Assembly (NCBI RefSeq): GCF_017874355.1
Contig: NZ_JAGGLI010000029.1
Coordinates: 1-38,856 of the forward strand
Source of the DNA: Acetoanaerobium pronyense
GTDB lineage: Bacteria > Bacillota > Clostridia > Peptostreptococcales > Filifactoraceae
Direction: 5' to 3'
Length of the DNA stretch: 38,856 nucleotides
Every line of letters begins with the position of its first letter. The stretch's first letter is position 1. Of the stretch, positions 25,423 through 32,603 are shown in pieces. Both the position numbers and the translations under genes were made by a program. Below the pieces are notes generated by a model. That model ran no database searches. It was not told where the DNA came from and saw only the letters and a list, made by a program, of their open reading frames with translations.

Positions 25423-26739
25423 TTGAAAAAACTACTTTTAATTCAATCAACACCCTATGACTCTAAGGGAAACCTAATTAAAAAAAGTAAGCTATACTTT
25501 GTAGGCCTTGGGCTACCCCTTATTGCAGGGCTTACCCCTAAGGACTGGGAAGTAGAGATAATACTTGAAACCATAGAAGACATACCCTTTGATACAGATG
25601 CATCTATTATCGGAATAGGGAGCATGGGTCATGGAGTTGTGAGGAGCATAGATATAGCCAAGGAGTTCAAAAAAAGAGGAAAGACAGTGGTCATGGGGGG
25701 CTATATGGTAAGCCTTATGCCAGATGAAGCAAAAAAGTATTGTGACAGCGTAATCATAGGGGATGCAGAAGATGTCTGGGAGGATATGCTCAGAGACTTT
25801 GAAAACAATTCCCTGAAACCATTTTATAAAAAGGAGATAAAAGCTTTAGATACACCTCCCCCTAGATTTGATTTAATATTAAATAAAAAAATAGGGGATT
25901 TTCTACCTGTACAAGCAGGAAGAGGCTGTCCCAACTCATGTACATTTTGCTCAGTATACTGCCTATATCATAATAACTATATCAAAAGACCAGTAGATGA
26001 TGTGATTAGAGATATAAATCATGTCAAATCACTTGGATTTAAAAAATTCCTCCTCCTTGATGACAATATAATTTCAGATAGAGACTATATACTAGAGCTT
26101 GCAGAAAAAATAAAAAACCTTGATATGCTTTGGCTATCACAGTGCTCCATAGAGATTGGAAAGGACAAGGAGCTTCTTTATGCTCTTTCAAAAAGCGGAT
26201 GCATAGCCCTTAGCTTTGGTATAGAGAGCATATCCCAAGAGAGTCTTAATTATATGAACAAGGGATGGGCAAAAGTGGATGAATACAAAACCCTTATGGA
26301 AAACATACAAAATGCAGGAATAGATATATCAACAGAGATGGTGGTTGGGGCAGATGGAGACACACTTGAATCCATAAAAAATACAGGAAAATTCATCAAA
26401 GACAATAAGATTTCAGTCCCTAGATTTTATATACTTACCCCTATCCCTGGAACTGAGTATTACAACGAAATGGAAAATCAGGGAAGGATAGCAGTAAGGG
26501 ACATATATTCATACAACGGCAGTGAAGCGGTTCACATCCCCAAAAACATGACGCCTAAAGAGCTTACAGATGCCTACTGGAACTTATATGAAGAAGTCTT
26601 TTCCATAAATTCTATACTAGCAAGAACTATATTTAGAAAAGATTTTTTCAAAAAAATGGATAGATGTATTTTTTATCTAGGGGTAAATCTTTATTATAGA
26701 TATCAAATAAAAAGAAAGATAACTCCAAATATTATTTAA
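25423..26739 (+). CDS. B12-binding-type radical SAM protein (divergent member)
   Basis: A 438-residue protein with TTG start and AGGAGATG upstream. The N-terminal cobalamin-binding-type domain (IIGIGSMGHGVVRSIDIAKE, VVMGGYMVSLMPDEAK, IIGDAEDVWEDML) has the more typical B12/radical SAM layout and lacks the CEPLELEY element of its neighbours. Cluster cysteines: Cys169, Cys173, Cys176 (GCPNSCTFC), with another at 180. Then FLLLDDNII, a SFGIES segment and TPIPGTEYYNEME. The C-terminus is helical and basic. It probably has a different substrate or step from the three paralogues. The 16-base gap to the preceding gene indicates a shared transcript. Confidence 0.85.
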   Translation: MKKLLLIQSTPYDSKGNLIKKSKLYFVGLGLPLIAGLTPKDWEVEIILETIEDIPFDTDASIIGIGSMGHGVVRSIDIAKEFKKRGKTVVMGGYMVSLMPDEAKKYCDSVIIGDAEDVWEDMLRDFENNSLKPFYKKEIKALDTPPPRFDLILNKKIGDFLPVQAGRGCPNSCTFCSVYCLYHNNYIKRPVDDVIRDINHVKSLGFKKFLLLDDNIISDRDYILELAEKIKNLDMLWLSQCSIEIGKDKELLYALSKSGCIALSFGIESISQESLNYMNKGWAKVDEYKTLMENIQNAGIDISTEMVVGADGDTLESIKNTGKFIKDNKISVPRFYILTPIPGTEYYNEMENQGRIAVRDIYSYNGSEAVHIPKNMTPKELTDAYWNLYEEVFSINSILARTIFRKDFFKKMDRCIFYLGVNLYYRYQIKRKITPNII

Positions 26740-26875
26740 AAAAATAAAAAAAGAGAAGGAAAAACCTATTTTTTTATATACAAATATCATCTAAAAAGAT
26801 AGAAAGGGGAACACATACTTCTAATTTTCTAAGGTTAAAGATTAGTGATTTTAGAGGCTATGTTCTGTGATATAG

Positions 26876-28273
26876 ATGAGAGTACTACTTGTAAGGCCAC
26901 CAAGGATGAAGCAGTCAATTAATTTAGGTGAAGTGATGTACAGCGAGCCTATTGGACTTGAGATGGTATACACTGTCCTTGAGAATGACTATGAGGTTGA
27001 AATATTTGACATGATGGCTGAAAACAAAGACCTTATAGAAAAGATAAAGGAGTATGCTCCAGATATAGTAGGACTTACATCATTATGTATAGATGTAGAG
27101 CCTGTACTTTCTATGGCAGAAAAAATAAAGAAATATAAAGAGGATATAGAGATTGTAGCTGGAGGGACTCAGGCTTTTTTTAGTCCTGAGAGCTTCTTTT
27201 CTTCCTATATAGATCATGTGATGAAGTTTACAACGGAGCAAAATCTAAATGCTCTTTTTAAATATATAGAGCTAAGGCTCAAAAAAGAAAATGAGTTATT
27301 AGAAAGTGATGCTCCTTTGATAGATGGAGTTCATAGCAGAGTAAATGATTTTAAGAGCACAGAAGTAAGAGGGCGAAACCAGTATATAAAACCAAATAGA
27401 AAATCCACTGAAAAATATAGAGGGGAATACTCATATTTTGGATACAAACCTGCTGCAATAATGGGTACAGCCCAAGGATGCTCAAAAGGTTGTGACTTTT
27501 GCCTGAGGTGGAGACTAGAGGGATACAGCGAATCATATTTTGATATAGATTCTGTGAAAAATGAAATAAGGGAAATCAAAGAGCCAACTATCATGATATT
27601 TGACAATGATTTTCTCCATAGCAAGGATAGGATAAATCAGGTTTGTGATTTTTTAGAGGAAGAAAATATAAATAAAAACTTCATATGTTATGCAAGTGTA
27701 AAGAGTATCCTTGAAAACAAAGATGAGATAAAGAGATTTGTAAGCTTAGGACTAAAGGCAGCACTAGTAGGGTATGAAACCTTCAAAGAAGATGATTTAA
27801 AATCCTACAAAAAAGGCTCTACCACAAATGACAGTATAAAGTGCAGCATGTTTACAAAAAAAATAGGGCTTGATGTATGGGCATCCTTTATATTTCATCC
27901 CGACTGGACAAAAAAAGACTTCAAGGATTTTAGAAGATATATTAAAATCCTAGACCCAGAAATATCAACATTTTCTCCCCTTACTCCTTTTCCAGGACTG
28001 CCTCTATATGAGAGATACAGAGAAAGACTACTATTTCCAAAAGAAGATTATGAAAAATGGAGCTTTGGACAGGTGGTTATAAAGCCAGAAAATATGAGCC
28101 TTAGAAGGTATTATGTAGAAATACTAAAAACCATAATCTATGTAAACACAGTTAGAAACAATATATTTTATATCACTAAAAAATTTGGTTTCTTATCATT
28201 ATTTAGACTTGCAAAAGGTTCTTTTGGACTCCTTGGAAAATACTCAAAGCTTATTTTAAAAAGCTCATCATAG
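26876..28273 (+). CDS. B12-binding-type radical SAM protein (paralogue 3)
   Basis: A 465-residue protein. N-terminal domain: MRVLLVRPP, YSEPIGLEM, DIVGLTSLCIDVEPV, IEIVAGGTQAF. Radical SAM core: Cys202, Cys206, Cys209 (GCSKGCDFC), without the extra Cys two residues later that paralogues 1 and 2 have. IMIFDNDFL and SPLTPFPGLPLYERY follow, then VVIKPENMSLRRYYVEIL, matching the paralogues' C-termini. No clear ribosome binding site precedes ATG 26876, and an in-frame stop directly upstream excludes extension. A 136-base gap separates it from the gene before. Substrate unknown. Confidence 0.83.
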   Translation: MRVLLVRPPRMKQSINLGEVMYSEPIGLEMVYTVLENDYEVEIFDMMAENKDLIEKIKEYAPDIVGLTSLCIDVEPVLSMAEKIKKYKEDIEIVAGGTQAFFSPESFFSSYIDHVMKFTTEQNLNALFKYIELRLKKENELLESDAPLIDGVHSRVNDFKSTEVRGRNQYIKPNRKSTEKYRGEYSYFGYKPAAIMGTAQGCSKGCDFCLRWRLEGYSESYFDIDSVKNEIREIKEPTIMIFDNDFLHSKDRINQVCDFLEEENINKNFICYASVKSILENKDEIKRFVSLGLKAALVGYETFKEDDLKSYKKGSTTNDSIKCSMFTKKIGLDVWASFIFHPDWTKKDFKDFRRYIKILDPEISTFSPLTPFPGLPLYERYRERLLFPKEDYEKWSFGQVVIKPENMSLRRYYVEILKTIIYVNTVRNNIFYITKKFGFLSLFRLAKGSFGLLGKYSKLILKSSS

Positions 28274-28433
28274 ATTATATTTATAAAAAATAAGGTATAA
28301 AAAAATTAAACTGGAAATAATTGAGAATTTAAATTTATTTGTGAGAATAAAATCAAATGATGGGTAATAAAGATAATAAGAACCATAGTGTATATAGAAA
28401 AAAGCAAAAAACCTAGGATTAGGGGGAAATATT

Positions 28434-28865
28434 ATGAAGTTGGATACTATACTTGTACCTGTAGATGGTACAGAGGTTAGCGATTTGGCACTAGATACAG
28501 CAAAAAAAATGGCTGCAAAGTTTAACTCCAAAATAGTAGTTCTTAATGCAGTAGATTTCGTAAATAGGGGTTCTATTCATGAATCCTCAGATTATGACCC
28601 TGTAGTTCAAGAGACTCTTCAAAAAAGAGGAAACAGAATACTTGAAGATACAAATGCAAAACTTCAAGGATTCAACTTTGAAACTATACCAGCACTTGGA
28701 CATGCGGGAGACGCTATAATAACCTACTGTGAAAATAATGAAGTAGACCTTATCATTATGGCTACAAGAAGTGCCACAAAAATAAGAAGATTTGTAATAG
28801 GATCTGTTACAAACTATGTGATTCATCATACTAAAGTACCTGTACTTGCGATACCTGTAGAATAA
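28434..28865 (+). CDS. Universal stress protein (UspA family), first of a tandem pair
   Basis: A 143-residue protein with the Usp fold: ILVPVDGTEVSDLALDTA at the N-terminus, then LNAVDFVNRG, LGHAGDAIITYC, and the C-terminal VDLIIMATRSATKIRRFVIG. In ATP-binding Usps the last segment reads GxxGx9G(S/T). Here the first two glycines are Ala and Ser, so nucleotide binding may be weak or lost. GTAPVPVLAIP-type ending (KVPVLAIPV) is normal. AGGGGGAAA precedes the ATG. The paralogue follows 20 bases after the stop. Confidence 0.9.
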   Translation: MKLDTILVPVDGTEVSDLALDTAKKMAAKFNSKIVVLNAVDFVNRGSIHESSDYDPVVQETLQKRGNRILEDTNAKLQGFNFETIPALGHAGDAIITYCENNEVDLIIMATRSATKIRRFVIGSVTNYVIHHTKVPVLAIPVE

Positions 28866-28885
28866 AAAAAGAGGGGGCTTGTTTT

Positions 28886-29326
28886 ATGAATGTTCAAAAA
28901 ATACTATTACCAGTAGACGGTTCCGAGGGGAGCTATATAGCATTAGAAGCTGCAAGACAAATTTCAGAAAAATTTGGAGCGAAAATCATACTTCTAAATG
29001 TAGTAGATGTAGGAAACCGAGCTTCTATGCATGAATACTATGCATATGATCCTACAGTTGAGGATGCTCTTGTAAAAAGAGGGCAAAGGATACTTGAAGA
29101 TGCAAAAACAAAACTACTAGGTGCAGATGTAGAAGGAGTTACTGTTCTTGGACATCCTGGAGACTCCATAGTGACTTATTGTGATGAAAATCCTGTGGAC
29201 CTTGTTGTAATGGCCACAAGAGGCATGACAAAGGTTAGAAGATTCTTTATTGGATCTGTAACTAATTATGTAATGCATCATACTACAGTTCCAGTGCTTG
29301 CTATACCTGTTGATGAAAGAGAATAA
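28886..29326 (+). CDS. Universal stress protein (UspA family), second of a tandem pair
   Basis: A 146-residue Usp protein clearly homologous to its neighbour, sharing the PVDG, NRxSxHE, RGxRILED, LGHxGDxIxTYC and IGSVTNYVxHH blocks. The loop reads ATRGMTKVRRFFIGS: the first Gly is Ala but the second is kept. A local duplication is likely. AGGGGGCTTG lies before the ATG. The pair ends at a strong terminator (29339-29369). Confidence 0.9.
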   Translation: MNVQKILLPVDGSEGSYIALEAARQISEKFGAKIILLNVVDVGNRASMHEYYAYDPTVEDALVKRGQRILEDAKTKLLGADVEGVTVLGHPGDSIVTYCDENPVDLVVMATRGMTKVRRFFIGSVTNYVMHHTTVPVLAIPVDERE

Positions 29327-29338
29327 AAGTTCTATAAA

Positions 29339-29369
29339 AAAGACCGAAGAATTTATTCTTCGGTCTTAA
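29339..29369. terminator. Bidirectional terminator after the Usp pair
   Basis: AAGACCGAAGAA pairs with TTCTTCGGTCTT around a TTTA loop. It has A-rich and T-rich sides, so it can also serve the convergent gene at 29444-30790. Confidence 0.88.
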
Positions 29370-29443
29370 TTTATGGACTTATAATATGAATATTCATCAG
29401 AGTGAATACTATTCTCTATGATTTTTATCTTTTTATATTAGGT

Positions 29444-30790
29444 TTACTCTCCAGTATAAAGCATTCTAAAATACTTAATTTCAAATCCCAGTTTTTCATA
29501 AAGCTTTGTTGCTCTTTTGTTTTTTGCATCCACATGAAGTGAGAGATTGCCATCTGTAAGCTCAATCATTTGACTTATAAGGTTAGTGGCAATACCTCTT
29601 CCCTTATTACCTTCTTTTGTAGCTATATACCCAAGGTGATAAGTAGGAACAAAATCTTTAAAGCCAGTATTTACCACAACGCATGCCCCCTGAGGAATAT
29701 TATTTCTAAGGGCTAAAAGTATGAAGCCATCTTCTATGGCATGATCTAGAGCATCGATAGTCTCCTCTATAGGGTCAGAATATCCTTGGAGCCATTCTTT
29801 AATCCACTGAGCAAGCTCCTCTTTGGCATATTTTTTAAAGTCATTAATCCTAATGACCTCAAGGTCGCTTCTTCCGTCATTTAATATTATGACATGCTTT
29901 CCTTTTTCTATCTGACCTTCCTTTGCCATTTTATAAAAACCTGCAAAAGCATAGGCTTCCTCTGTAGATAGTATGATATTTTCCTGCTGTCTAAGAACTT
30001 GAGAACTTTCCTTGAGCAGTTTTTCGTCTACAGATATTATATTTCCCTCTGTATCATGAATTGCTTTAAGAGTTTCTTCAAGTAGAGCACCCTCACCTGT
30101 GAAAAGATTTCGAGTATATTTGTTTACTTTTATCTTATAGTTTTCTAGTCCTAATATTTCTCTCTTCTTTTTGAAATCATCAAATATGACATTACCATTT
30201 GGTATAGTGCAGGAAAAAATCTGAGGATACTTGTTTATCTTCCCCTGTACCCACTGCTCTACAAAACCATTGTAGAGACTAGATACAGTATACCCATAGC
30301 TAAGCTGGGTAAATACACTGCTTATACCATCTCCTAGTCTTTCAGCAATTTCTTCTCCAATGCTTTGAAGAGAAATAATGCTAAGATGCCTGTTTCTATA
30401 GCCATTTGAAGCATTATAAAAATCATTTTTTTCACAGAAGGTATCCACAAACACATACTTATTGTCGATTTTTTCCTTTGTAAAATCTATAATTATATCC
30501 TTAGGAAAAGCAGTATTTTTCCATTTTTCGTTTTTGAACTGAGGAACCTTAATAGAAAGGCCAGCTTTTTCTGCAAAATGACCTACAGATTCGATATAGT
30601 CCTCTGCGCCGTTTACAAGAAGAGTTTGTTTGTTTTGAATCTGAGCATCCTTTACAAGTACCTCTGCTATACGGTCAAACTTGTGATTGAAAGGGTTGGT
30701 TCCTTCAAGCTTTAAGTAAATCTCCTCTACTCCTAAGTATTTCTCTAGTTTTTTTGCCCTCATTAACGGGGTTTTTCCAGATATATTCAA
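29444..30790 (-). CDS. Fusion of a threonine-synthase-like PLP domain with a GNAT acetyltransferase domain
   Basis: A 448-residue protein. Residues 1-325 resemble fold-type II PLP enzymes: TPLMRAKKLEKYLG, then EGTNPFNHKFDRIAE, where Lys37 takes the place of the Schiff-base lysine in NPTGSFKDR. A late region (STEEAYAFAGFYKMAKEGQI, HVIILNDGRSD) resembles threonine synthase. The usual substrate loop after the lysine (SSGNTG type) is not recognisable. Residues about 335-448 are a GNAT domain with the acetyl-CoA loop GNKGRGIATNLI and the C-terminal HVDAKNKRATKLYEKLGF. This suggests making or recognising an amino acid and acetylating it. TTG start with AAAGGAGT. Confidence 0.8.
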   Translation of the reverse strand: MNISGKTPLMRAKKLEKYLGVEEIYLKLEGTNPFNHKFDRIAEVLVKDAQIQNKQTLLVNGAEDYIESVGHFAEKAGLSIKVPQFKNEKWKNTAFPKDIIIDFTKEKIDNKYVFVDTFCEKNDFYNASNGYRNRHLSIISLQSIGEEIAERLGDGISSVFTQLSYGYTVSSLYNGFVEQWVQGKINKYPQIFSCTIPNGNVIFDDFKKKREILGLENYKIKVNKYTRNLFTGEGALLEETLKAIHDTEGNIISVDEKLLKESSQVLRQQENIILSTEEAYAFAGFYKMAKEGQIEKGKHVIILNDGRSDLEVIRINDFKKYAKEELAQWIKEWLQGYSDPIEETIDALDHAIEDGFILLALRNNIPQGACVVVNTGFKDFVPTYHLGYIATKEGNKGRGIATNLISQMIELTDGNLSLHVDAKNKRATKLYEKLGFEIKYFRMLYTGE

Positions 30791-31165
30791 AAAATCACTC
30801 CTTTATAAATTTCAATAGATACATGAACAGTTTATTTAATTTAAACAAAAATAGAGATTCTCTAAATCTCAATAATATAGATATTATGAAGGTGAATTAA
30901 AAAATTAATAGAACTAATGGTTATAATTCATTTAATACCAATAAGTATTTGGAAAATAACAGAAAATGAAAAAAATAATTTGATAAAGCAAAGTTGCTTT
31001 AAATGACGATGAAACCATCGAAATGAAAGTTTAAATGACATGAAGTAAAAAATACCTATATATTATACCATAAAATGGGAAAAAATAAAAATCTGAGCCT
31101 TTTCTAATATTTGATATAATATGATAGATATAGAATTTTAAATATGAAATTAGGAGTGGAAAACA
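30791..31165. other. Gene-free AT-rich stretch holding several small hairpins; possible left end of the IS element
   Basis: No credible gene. Hairpins seen: GAGATT/AATCTC (30855-30870 region), ATAATAT/ATATTAT (30872-30887), AAAGCA/TGCTTT (30985-31000) and CGATG/CATCG (31007-31020). The last two stand in tandem about 150 bases upstream of the tnpA remnant and may be part of the element's left end. TATAAT at 31115-31120 is a possible -10 for the element's genes. The exact left border is not visible. Confidence 0.35.
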
Positions 31166-31267
31166 GTAAACAAATACATTGACAAACATGGTCATAAGTA
31201 TTCATATGTAGTCAAAGGAGATAATTACAATAAACCAAATGAGTTTGCAGAAATGTTAGGAGGATGA
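31166..31267 (+). pseudogene. Remnant of IS607-type TnpA (N-terminal stub only)
   Basis: An open frame of 33 codons reads KYIDKHGHKYSYVVKG and then YNKPNEFAEMLGG before TGA. The end resembles the start of IS607 serine-recombinase helix-turn-helix domains (KPxEFAEMLGVS...). The frame then stops where the recognition helix and catalytic domain should follow, so most of the gene is deleted. An AGGAG site lies nine bases before a GTA codon, suggesting that the start codon itself has also decayed (from GTG or ATG). The identification rests on a short match. Confidence 0.5.
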
Positions 31268-31273
31268 TGAGAT

Positions 31274-32440
31274 ATGCTCAGAGGATATAAAACAGAAATC
31301 AATCCCACCGAAGAACAAAAAATAATAATTCATAAAACTCTGGGCGTATGCAGATTTATTTATAACTTTTATCTTTCACACAACAAAGAAATTTATGAAA
31401 AAGAAAAAAGATTTGTTTCAGGTATGGATTTTTCAAAATGGCTTAATAATGAATTTATCCCTAATAATCCAGAATATGAATGGATTAAAGAAGTGGGAAG
31501 CAAAGCAGTTAAACAAGCAATTATGAATGCTGAAAAAGCCTTTAAGGGATTTTTTAAAGGACAAAGTAAATTTCCTAGATTTAAGAAAAAGAAAAATCAA
31601 GATGTAAAAGCATATTTCCCAAAAAACAATAAGGGAGATTGGACAGTAGAAAGACATAAGGTTAAAATACCTACTATTGGATGGGTAAAACTAAAAGAAA
31701 AAGGTTATATTCTAACTAATGGAATAGTTAAAAGTGGCACATTTTCATTTAAGTCAGGAAAATATTATGTTTCTGTTCTTATTGAAGATGAAAAAGATTA
31801 CACTTTTGATGAATTTAATGAAGGTATAGGAATTGACTTAGGAATCAAAGATTTAGCAATTGTTAGCAATTTAGAATCACCATTCAAAAACATAAATAAA
31901 ACAAAAGAAGTTAGAAGGCTTGAAAAGCAATTAAAACGTGAACAAAGAAAACTTTCGAGAAAATACGAGAGTTTGAAAAAACAAGACAAAAACAAAGAAG
32001 GGAGAGCTACTAGGCAGAATATCCAAAAACAAATAGCCAAAGTACAACGTATTCATAAACGTTTATCTAATATTCGAGAAAATCATATTAATCAAACTGT
32101 AAATAAGATAGTAAAAGCCAAACCATCTTATATTACAATTGAAGATTTGAATATTAGAGGAATGATGAAGAATCGTCATTTAGCAAAAGCAGTATCTCAA
32201 CAATGTTTTCATCAATTCCAAATTAAACTTAAGTTCAAATGTAAAATATATGGAATTGAATTGAGAATTGTTGATAGATTTTATCCTTCAAGTAAAGTAT
32301 GTTCAGAATGTGGCTTTATCAAAAAAGATTTAAAATTGTCTGATAGAACCTATATATGTTCAGAATGTGGCTTGGTTATTGGTAGGGATAAAAATGCTAG
32401 TATTAATCTTGCAAATGCAAAAATATACAAAGTAGCATAA
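31274..32440 (+). CDS. tnpB: TnpB RNA-guided endonuclease (IS200/IS605/IS607 OrfB family)
   Basis: A full-length 388-residue TnpB. N-terminal helix-turn-helix-like/WED part (GYKTEINPTEEQK, CRFIYNFYL). The split RuvC nuclease has Asp188 (GIGIDLGIKDLAIVS), Glu290 (YITIEDLNIRGM) and Asp372 (GRDKNASINLANA). A zinc ribbon between the last two has CSECG at 343-347 and CSECG at 362-366. All catalytic residues are present, so it is probably active. TnpB, with an omega RNA from the element's right end, cuts DNA matching the flank and helps retain the element. AGGAGG lies 10 bases before the ATG. Confidence 0.95.
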   Translation: MLRGYKTEINPTEEQKIIIHKTLGVCRFIYNFYLSHNKEIYEKEKRFVSGMDFSKWLNNEFIPNNPEYEWIKEVGSKAVKQAIMNAEKAFKGFFKGQSKFPRFKKKKNQDVKAYFPKNNKGDWTVERHKVKIPTIGWVKLKEKGYILTNGIVKSGTFSFKSGKYYVSVLIEDEKDYTFDEFNEGIGIDLGIKDLAIVSNLESPFKNINKTKEVRRLEKQLKREQRKLSRKYESLKKQDKNKEGRATRQNIQKQIAKVQRIHKRLSNIRENHINQTVNKIVKAKPSYITIEDLNIRGMMKNRHLAKAVSQQCFHQFQIKLKFKCKIYGIELRIVDRFYPSSKVCSECGFIKKDLKLSDRTYICSECGLVIGRDKNASINLANAKIYKVA

Positions 32441-32560
32441 ACAAGCTATTGTATATGTGTACCGTTGGCTAGACGGGAATTTACGCCTTTGGAGTGTTAT
32501 ACCAAATGTTAGTAGGATAGATTTATCCGAAAGCAGACACGTTGAAGAAGGAATAATCTC
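32441..32560 (+). ncRNA. Putative omega RNA / right-end structured region of the TnpB element
   Basis: Downstream of tnpB, three hairpins follow in close order: CCGT/ACGG (32462-32476), TTTGG/CCAAA (32488-32506) and GGATA/TATCC (32515-32528). Known omega RNAs overlap the tnpB 3' end and run to the right end, with the guide taken from the flank. This region therefore fits, and the guide would come from DNA just upstream of the ABC-F gene. The 3' boundary is uncertain. Confidence 0.5.
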
Positions 32561-32603
32561 GATATGGGTATATTTTCCATATTTTGAGTAGCAGCATTAG
32601 TTT

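Larger units (their letters stand above)
31166..32560 (+). mobile_element. IS607-type element with degraded tnpA and intact tnpB (borders approximate)
   Basis: The unit consists of a tnpA N-terminal stub, an intact tnpB and a hairpin-rich 3' region. IS607 elements carry a serine recombinase TnpA with a MerR-type N-terminus and create no target duplication, so the borders cannot be fixed from direct repeats. Without TnpA catalytic sequence the copy cannot mobilise itself. The left end may lie further upstream and the right end is a guess, near the last structured hairpin. Confidence 0.6.

Noticed and set aside
26860-26922. A 20-codon frame overlapping the start of the fourth radical SAM gene
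   Set aside because: Short, weakly supported and inside a coding region; no peptide-like features suggesting a leader or radical SAM precursor.
30791-31165. CRISPR-like array in the hairpin-rich stretch
   Set aside because: The hairpins are not repeated at regular spacing and no direct repeats are present.
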